Shown piece by piece: positions 29,801-36,040 of a DNA stretch of 36,040 nt. This DNA is from Mansonella perstans. Lineage: Eukaryota > Nematoda > Chromadorea > Rhabditida > Onchocercidae. The position numbers and the translations under genes were made by a program. Numbering within the stretch: position 1 is the first letter of the stretch; each line of letters begins with the position of its first letter. Where the stretch lies: assembly GCA_037074765.1 (NCBI GenBank), contig JBAMDO010000539.1, forward strand, positions 1 to 36,040, given 5' to 3'. The notes beneath the pieces are model-generated. The model did no database searches, was not told the origin of the DNA, and saw only the letters and a program-made list of their open reading frames with translations.

Positions 29801-32800
29801 CTTCCGTTCTGCTTAACTGATCCACAAATTCCTCATACGCTGTTGGAATTTTCATATCAGTCACTTGTTCTCCCGTTGGAGTTGTTTCCTTAGATATTCT
29901 TGCACCGTATTCCTCCAGAATCTCTCTATCTGGCATTATTTCTTCGAACGGCTTTGTCTCAGCTTCCGAAAAATCTTCCGTTCTGCTTAACTGATCCACA
30001 ATTTCCTCATCAGTTGTCGAAAGTTTCATATCAGTTACTTGTTCTCCCATTGCAATTGTTTCCTTGGGTATTATTGCACCGTATTCCTCCAGAATCTCTC
30101 TATTTGGCATTATTTCTTCGAACGGCTTTGTCTCAGCTTCAGAAAAATCTTCCGTTCTGCTTAACTGATCCACAAATTCCTCATACGCTGTTGGAATTTT
30201 CATATCAGTCACTTGTTCTCCCGTTGGAGTTGTTTCCTTAGATATTCTTGCACCGTATTCCTCCAGAATCTCTCTATCTGGCATTATTTCTTCGAACGGC
30301 TTTGTCTCAGCTTCCGAAAAATCTTCCGTTCTGCTTAACTGATCCACAAATTCCTCATACGCTGTTGGAATTTTCATATCAGTCACTTGTTCTCCCGTTG
30401 GAGTTGTTTCCTTAGATATTCTTGCACCGTATTCCTCCAGAATCTCTCTATCTGGCATTATATCTTCGAACGGCTTTGTCTCAACTTCCGAGAAATCTTC
30501 CGTTCTACTTAACTGATCCACAAATTCCTCATACGCTGTTGGAATTTTCATATCAGTTACATGATCACTTTCTGCAGTTCTTTCTCTAGATATCATTACA
30601 CCGTATTCCTCCAGAATCTCTCTATCTGGCATTATTTCTTCGAACGGTTTCACTTCAGTTTCTGGAAAATCTTCCGTTCTGTTTAACTGACCCACAGTTT
30701 CCTCATACGCTGTCGGAACATTCATATCAGTTACATGATCACTTTCTGCAGTTCTTTCTCTACATATCATTACACCGTATTCCTCCAGAATCTCTCTATC
30801 CGGCATTATTTCTTCGAACGGCTTTGTCTCAGCTTCCGAAAAATCTTCCGTTCTACTTAACTGATCCACAAATTCCTCATACGCTGTTGGAATTTTCATA
30901 TGAGTCACTTGTTCTCCCGTTGCAGTTGTTTCCTTAGATATTCTTGCACCGTATTCCTCCAGAATCTCTCTATCTGGCATTATTTCTTCGAACGGCTTTG
31001 TCTCAACTTCCGAGAGATCTTCCGTTCTACTTAACTGATCCACAAATTCCTCATACGCTGTTGGAATTTTCATATCAGTCACTTGTTCTGCCGTTGCAGT
31101 TGTTTCCTTAGATATTATTGCACCGTATTCCTCCAGAATCTCTCTATCTGGCATTATTTCTTCGAACGGCTTTGTCTCAGTTTCCGAAAAATCTTCCGTT
31201 CTGCTTAACTGATCCATAATTCCTCATACGCTGCCGGAACTTTCATATCAGTTACAAGATCACTCTCTGCAGTTCTTTCTCTAGATATCATTACACCGTA
31301 TTCCTCCAAAATCTCTCTATCCGGCATTATATCTTCGAACGGCTTTGTCTCAACTTCCGAGAAATCTTCCGTTCTGCTTAACTGATCCACAAATTCCTCA
31401 TACGCTGTTGGAATTTTCATACCAGTCACTTGTTCTCCCGTTGAAGTTGTTTCCTTAGATATTCTTGCACCGTATTCCTCCAGAATCTCTCTATCTGGCA
31501 TTATTTCTTCGAACGGCTTTGTCTCAGCTTCCGAAAAATCTTCCGTTCTGCTTAACTGATCCACAAATTCCTCATACGCTGTTGGAATTTTCATATCAGT
31601 CACTTGTGCTCCCGTTGCAGTTGTTTCCTTAGATATTCTTGCACCGTATTCCTCCAGAATCTCTCTATCTGGCATTATTTCTTCGAACGGCTTTGTCTCA
31701 ACTTCCGAGAAATCTTCCGTTCTGCTTAACTGATCCACAAATTCCTCATACGCTGTTGGAATTTTCATATCAGTCACTTGTTCTGCCGTTGCAGTTGTTT
31801 CCTTAGATATTATTGCACCGTATTCCTCCAGAATCTCTCTATCTGGCATTATATCTTCGAACGGCTTTGTCTCAACTTCCGAGAAATCTTCCGTTCTACT
31901 TAACTGATCCACAAATTCCTCATACGCTGTTGGAATTTTCATATGAGTCACTTGTTCTGCCGTTGCAGTTGTTTCCTTAGATATTATTGCACCGTATTCC
32001 TCCAGAATCTCTCTATCTGGCATTATTTCTTCGAACGGTTTCACTTCAGTTTCTGGAAAATCTTCCGTTCTGTTTAACTGACCCACAGTTTCCTCATACG
32101 CTGTCGGAACATTCATATCAGTTACACGATCACTTTCAGCAGTTCTTTCTCTAGATATTATTACACCGTATTCCTCCAGAATCTCTCTATCTGGCATTAT
32201 TTCTTCAAACGGCTTTGTTTCAGTTTCTACAAAATCTTTCGTTCTGCTTAGCCGATCCATAACTTCCTCATACGCTGCCGGAACTTTCATATCAGTTACA
32301 AGATCACTCTCTGCAGTTCTTTCTCTAGATATCATTACACCGTATTCCTCCAAAATCTCTCTATCCGGCATTATATCTTCGAACGGCTTTGTCTCAACTT
32401 CCGGAAAATCTTCCGTTCTGCTTAACTGATCCACAAATTCCTCATACGCTGTTGGAATTTTCATATCAGTCACTTGTTCTCCCGTTGGAGTTGTTTCCTT
32501 AGATATTCTTGCATCGTATTCCTCCAGAATCTCTCTATCTGGCATTATATCTTCGAACGGCTTTGTCTCAACTTCCGAGAGATCTTCCGTTCTACGTAAC
32601 TTCACAAATTCCTCATACGCTGTTGGATTTTCATATCAGTCACTTGTTCTGCCGTTGCAGTTGTTTCCTTAGATATTATTGCACCGTATTCCTCCAGAAT
32701 CTCTCTATCTGGCATTATATCTTCGAACGGCTTTGTCTCAACTTCCGAGAAATCTTCCGTTCTACGTAACTTCACAAATTCCTCATACGCTGTTGGAATT

Positions 32801-35800
32801 TTCATATCAGTCACTTGTTCTGCCGTTGCAGTTGTTTCCTTAGATATTATTGCACCGTATTCCTCCAGAATCTCTCTATCTGGCATTATATCTTCGAACG
32901 GCTTTGTCTCAACTTCCGAGAAATCTTCCGTTCTACGTAACTTCACAAATTCCTCATACGCTGTTGGAATTTTCATATCAGTCACTTGTTCTGCCGTTGC
33001 AGTTGTTTCCTTAGATATTCTTGCATCGTATTCCTCCAGAATCTCTCTATCTGGTATTATTTCTTCGAACGGTTTCACTTCAGTTCCCGGAAAATCTTCC
33101 GTTCTGCTTAACTGATCCACAAATTCCTCATATGCTGTTGGAATTTTCATATCAGTCACTTGTTCTGCCGTTGCAGTTGTTTCCTTAGATATTCTTGCAT
33201 CGTATTCCTCCAGAATCTCTCTATCTGGCATTATTTCTTCGAACGGTTTCACTTCAGTTCCGGAAATCTTCCGTTCTGGTTAACTGATCCACAAATTCCT
33301 CATACGCTGTTGGAATTTTCATATCAGTCACTTGTTCTCCCGTTGGAGTTGTTTCCTTAGATATTCTTGCATCGTATTCCTCCAGAATCTCTCTATCTGG
33401 CATTATATCTTCGAACGGCTTTGTCTCAACTTCCGAGAGATCTTCCGTTCTACTTAACTGATCCACAAATTCCTCATACGCTGTTGGAATTTTCATATCA
33501 GTCACTTGTTCTGCCGTTGCAGTTGTTTCCTTAGATATTCTTGCACCGTATTCCTTCAGAATCTCTCTATCTGGCATTATTTCTTCGAACGGTTTCACTT
33601 CAGTTTCCGGAAAATCTTCCGTTCTGGTTAACTGATCCACAAATTCCTCATACGCTGTTGGAATTTTCATATCAGTCACTTGTTCTCCCGTTGGAGTTGT
33701 TTCCTTAGATATTCTTGTACCGTATTCCTCCAGAATCTCTCTATCTGGCATTATTTCTTCGAACGGTTTCACTTCAGTTCCCGGAAAATCTTCCGTTCTG
33801 CTTAACTGATCCACAAATTCCTCATATGCTGTTGGAATTTTCATATCAGTCACTTGTTCTGCCGTTGCAGTTGTTTCCTTAGATATTATTGCACCGTATT
33901 CCTCCAGAATCTCTCTATCTGGCATTATATCTTCGAACGGCTTTGTCTCAACTTCCGAGAAATCTTCCGTTCTACGTAACTTCACAAATTCCTCATACGC
34001 TGTTGGAATTTTCATATCAGTCACTTGTTCTGCCGTTGCAGTTGTTTCCTTAGATATTCTTGCATCGTATTCCTCCAGAATCTCTCTATCTGGCATTATT
34101 TCTTCGAACGGTTTCACTTCAGTTCCCGGAAAATCTTCCGTTCTGCTTAACTGATCCACAAATTCCTCATATGCTGTTGGAATTTTCATATCAGTCACTT
34201 GTTCTGCCGTTGCAGTTGTTTCCTTAGATATTATTGCACCGTATTCCTCCAGAATCTCTCTATCTGGCATTATATCTTCGAACGGCTTTGTCTCAACTTC
34301 CGAGAAATCTTCCGTTCTACGTAACTTCACAAATTCCTCATACGCTGTTGGAATTTTCATATCAGTCACTTGTTCTGCCGTTGCAGTTGTTTCCTTAGAT
34401 ATTATTGCACCGTATTCCTCCAGAATCTCTCTATCTGGCATTATTTCTTCGAACGGTTTCACTTCAGTTCCCGGAAAATCTTCCGTTCTGCTTAACTGAT
34501 CCACAAATTCCTCATATGCTGTTGGAATTTTCATATCAGTCACTTGTTCTGCCGTTGCAGTTGTTTCCTTAGATATTCTTGCATCGTATTCCTCCAGAAT
34601 CTCTCTATCTGGCATTATTTCTTCGAACGGTTTCACTTCAGTTTCCGGAAAATCTTCCGTTCTGGTTAACTGATCCACAAATTCCTCATACGCTGTTGGA
34701 ATTTTCATATCAGTCACTTGTTCTGCCGTTGCAGTTGTTTCCTTAGATATTATTGCACCGTATTCCTCCAGAATCTCTCTATCTGGTATTATTTCTTCGA
34801 ACGGTTTCACTTCAGTTTCCGGAAAATCTTCCGTTCTGGTTAACTGATCCACAAATTCCTCATACGCTGTTGGAATTTTCATATCAGTCACTTGTTCTCC
34901 CGTTGGAGTTGTTTCCTTAGATATTCTTGCATCGTATTCCTCCAGAATCTCTCTATCTGGCATTATATCTTCGAACGGCTTTGTCTCAACTTCCGAGAGA
35001 TCTTCCGTTCTACTTAACTGATCCACAAATTCCTCATACGCTGTTGGAATTTTCATATCAGTCACTTGTTCTGCCGTTGCAGTTGTTTCCTTAGATATTC
35101 TTGCATCGTATTCCTCCAGAATCTCTCTATCTGGCATTATATCTTCGAACGGCTTTGTCTCAACTTCCGAGAGATCTTCCGTTCTACTTAACTGATCCAC
35201 AAATTCCTCATACGCTGTTGGAATTTTCATATCAGTCACTTGTTCTGCCGTTGCAGTTGTTTCCTTAGATATTCTTGCACCGTATTCCTTCAGAATCTCT
35301 CTATCTGGCATTATTTCTTCGAACGGTTTCACTTCAGTTTCCGGAAAATCTTCCGTTCTGGTTAACTGATCCACAAATTCCTCATACGCTGTTGGAATTT
35401 TCATATCAGTCACTTGTTCTCCCGTTGGAGTTGTTTCCTTAGATATTCTTGTACCGTATTCCTCCAGAATCTCTCTATCTGGCATTATTTCTTCGAACGG
35501 TTTCACTTCAGTTCCCGGAAAATCTTCCGTTCTGCTTAACTGATCCACAAATTCCTCATATGCTGTTGGAATTTTCATATCAGTCACTTGTTCTGCCGTT
35601 GCAGTTGTTTCCTTAGATATTATTGCACCGTATTCCTCCAGAATCTCTCTATCTGGCATTATATCTTCGAACGGCTTTGTCTCAACTTCCGAGAAATCTT
35701 CCGTTCTGCTTAACTGACCCACAGTTTCCTCATACGCTGTCGGAACATTCATATCAGTTACATGATCACTTTCTGCAGTTCTTTCTCTAGATATCAATAC

Positions 35801-36040
35801 ACCGTATTCCTCCAAAATCTCTCTATCTGGCATTATTTCTTCAAACGGCTTTGTTTCAGTTTCTACAAAATCTTTTGTTCTGCTTAACCGATCCACAACT
35901 TCCTCGTACGCTGACGGAACATTCATATCAGTTACTTGTTCTTCCACCGCACCATATTCCTTCAGAATCTCTCTATCTGGTATTATTTCTTCGAGGGGCT
36001 TTGTTTCAGTACCTACAAAATCTTCCGTTCTGCTTAACCT
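23790..36040 (-). CDS. Giant acidic repeat protein, C-terminal part; possible UNC-44-type giant ankyrin tail
   Basis: A - strand exon runs from the window edge at 36040 to a donor after 24693 (TCTGCAG/gtattgt). A proposed final exon at 23818-23790 adds GTSHSTYRG and a stop. The frame is interrupted near 33257-33266, 32627, 31219 and 26958-26967; restoring five single bases gives about 3,784 codons. Regions in order: about 37 copies of a 58-residue repeat (36040-29612); an acidic non-repetitive region (29611-26955); then a Ser/Thr/Asp/Glu-rich region with YETCLTSQEDTFETA, SEYTTATSEASSR, two EFER[IL]E segments, and a conserved-looking end VLTRVTDPIISHVQF...RTTLHRNVPSS. There is no membrane segment or enzyme motif. 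A very large tail exon of this composition is known for nematode giant ankyrin UNC-44, a neuronal membrane-cytoskeleton scaffold. That identity is my inference, since ankyrin repeats, ZU5 and death domains would all lie outside the window. It is coding with high confidence; the name is uncertain. Confidence 0.85.
24693..26954 (-). other. C-terminal Ser/Glu-rich domain of the giant protein
   Basis: About 750 residues between the 10-T frameshift and the last donor. They are dominated by Ser, Thr, Asp and Glu with few hydrophobics, so probably disordered. Internal similarity is visible between KYKTFSTF...SLQEFERIERDV and GKLKTAGG...SLAEFERLEQEV, with a third, looser form EIYLTEYEIIEKV. The last 70 residues are less biased and carry alternating charged and beta-like segments (STEIISRRVLTRVTDPIISH), which look like a conserved functional end. 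Confidence 0.6.
26955..29611 (-). other. Non-repetitive acidic linker region of the giant protein
   Basis: About 885 residues following the last repeat copy, open throughout on the - strand. They are rich in Glu, Lys, Ser and Thr, with many short basic-acidic patches and no recognised domain. The frame ends LKKK-stop at the 10-T run because of the frameshift there; one more T on the + strand (A on the coding strand) continues it as KKIETLAEETKDLNQYGEG into the C-terminal region. Confidence 0.7.
26958..26967 (-). other. Frameshift at a run of ten T
   Basis: The reading frame switches at this homopolymer between the acidic linker and the C-terminal region. Eleven bases in the run would make a continuous frame. 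This is consistent with a sequencing or assembly indel, although real polymorphism or slippage is possible. Confidence 0.8.
31216..31222 (-). other. Single-base deletion frameshift in a repeat copy
   Basis: This copy reads gatccataattcc on the + strand, where a sister copy at 32256-32270 reads gatccataacttcc. The one missing C explains the frame change between the two stacked ORFs. Confidence 0.85.
32621..32632 (-). other. Single-base deletion frameshift in a repeat copy
   Basis: This copy has ttggatttt where the other copies have ttggaatttt. One A is missing from a two-base run, shifting the frame. Confidence 0.88.
33254..33268 (-). other. Two one-base deletions causing a frameshift in a repeat copy
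   Basis: This copy reads cagttccggaaatc where related copies read cagtttccggaaaatc. One T and one A are missing, each from a short homopolymer, and together they shift the frame by two bases. Confidence 0.85.

Larger units (their letters stand above)
29612..36040 (-). repeat. In-frame tandem array of a 174-bp (58-residue) repeat, about 37 copies
   Basis: The repeat core is PDREILEEY, preceded by KPFEEIM and followed by a variable stretch, then VTDMKIPTAYEE(F) and VDQLSRTEDF. Copies are nearly identical in DNA over most of the array. Spacing is 174 bp except in copies with VKLRRTED in place of VDQLSRTED, which are 171 bp. The array stops abruptly at SRTEDFPETGSQ (about 29612). It continues past the right window edge, where the last copies diverge and one lacks about eight residues. 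It encodes roughly 2,140 residues of strongly acidic, probably extended protein. Confidence 0.97.

Noticed and set aside
29666..33360. + strand ORFs in the repeat array (HRIPPESLYLALFLRTALSQL type)
   Set aside because: They are antisense shadows that stay open because the 174-bp unit is a multiple of three and highly uniform. The - strand frame is the one with variation consistent with coding.

Overview
The window looks like chromadorean nematode DNA, most plausibly from a spirurid or filarial type worm (the exact taxon is an inference). The evidence is strong AT richness, short introns with T-rich (T)TTNCAG or TTTTAG acceptors, a cuticle collagen, a nematode-type nuclear hormone receptor, and a proteasome gene with an acceptor-like site just before its ATG, as expected for spliced-leader trans-splicing.

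Layout from left to right. A (TAA)n microsatellite fills about 1-671. A complete seven-exon proteasome alpha-5 gene (pas-5/PSMA5) lies on the + strand at 1963-3554. It converges across about 2.5 kb of apparently non-coding DNA on a nine-exon nuclear hormone receptor gene on the - strand (9617-6074). The next 9 kb has no confident intact gene. It holds a doubtful small - strand ORF (10864-10592) and a broken importin-alpha-like fragment on the + strand (about 17189-17840). A cuticle collagen gene lies on the + strand (18846-21956); it has a long serine-rich non-collagenous insert and a probable extra exon carrying a one-base frameshift. From 36040 down to about 23790 on the - strand is the 3' part of a giant gene whose 5' end lies outside the window.

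The giant gene is the most striking object. It is broken into five stacked reading frames. Comparing repeat copies shows that all four breaks are explained by five missing single bases in total, so it is best read as one exon of at least 11.3 kb (about 3,784 codons), followed by a proposed nine-residue final exon. Its upstream half is about 37 tandem copies of an acidic 58-residue (174 bp) repeat, some arranged in higher-order duplications. This is followed by a non-repetitive acidic region and a C-terminal region with Ser/Asp/Glu-rich segments and recurring E-F-E-R-[IL]-E motifs. The architecture resembles the very large tail exon of nematode giant ankyrin (UNC-44), but no ankyrin repeat or death domain is in view, so that identity is an inference.

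The genes do not form a pathway or operon. They are ordinary neighbouring eukaryotic genes: protein degradation, transcriptional control, cuticle structure, and probably a cytoskeletal or membrane scaffold. No rRNA, tRNA, CRISPR array or intact transposon was recognised.
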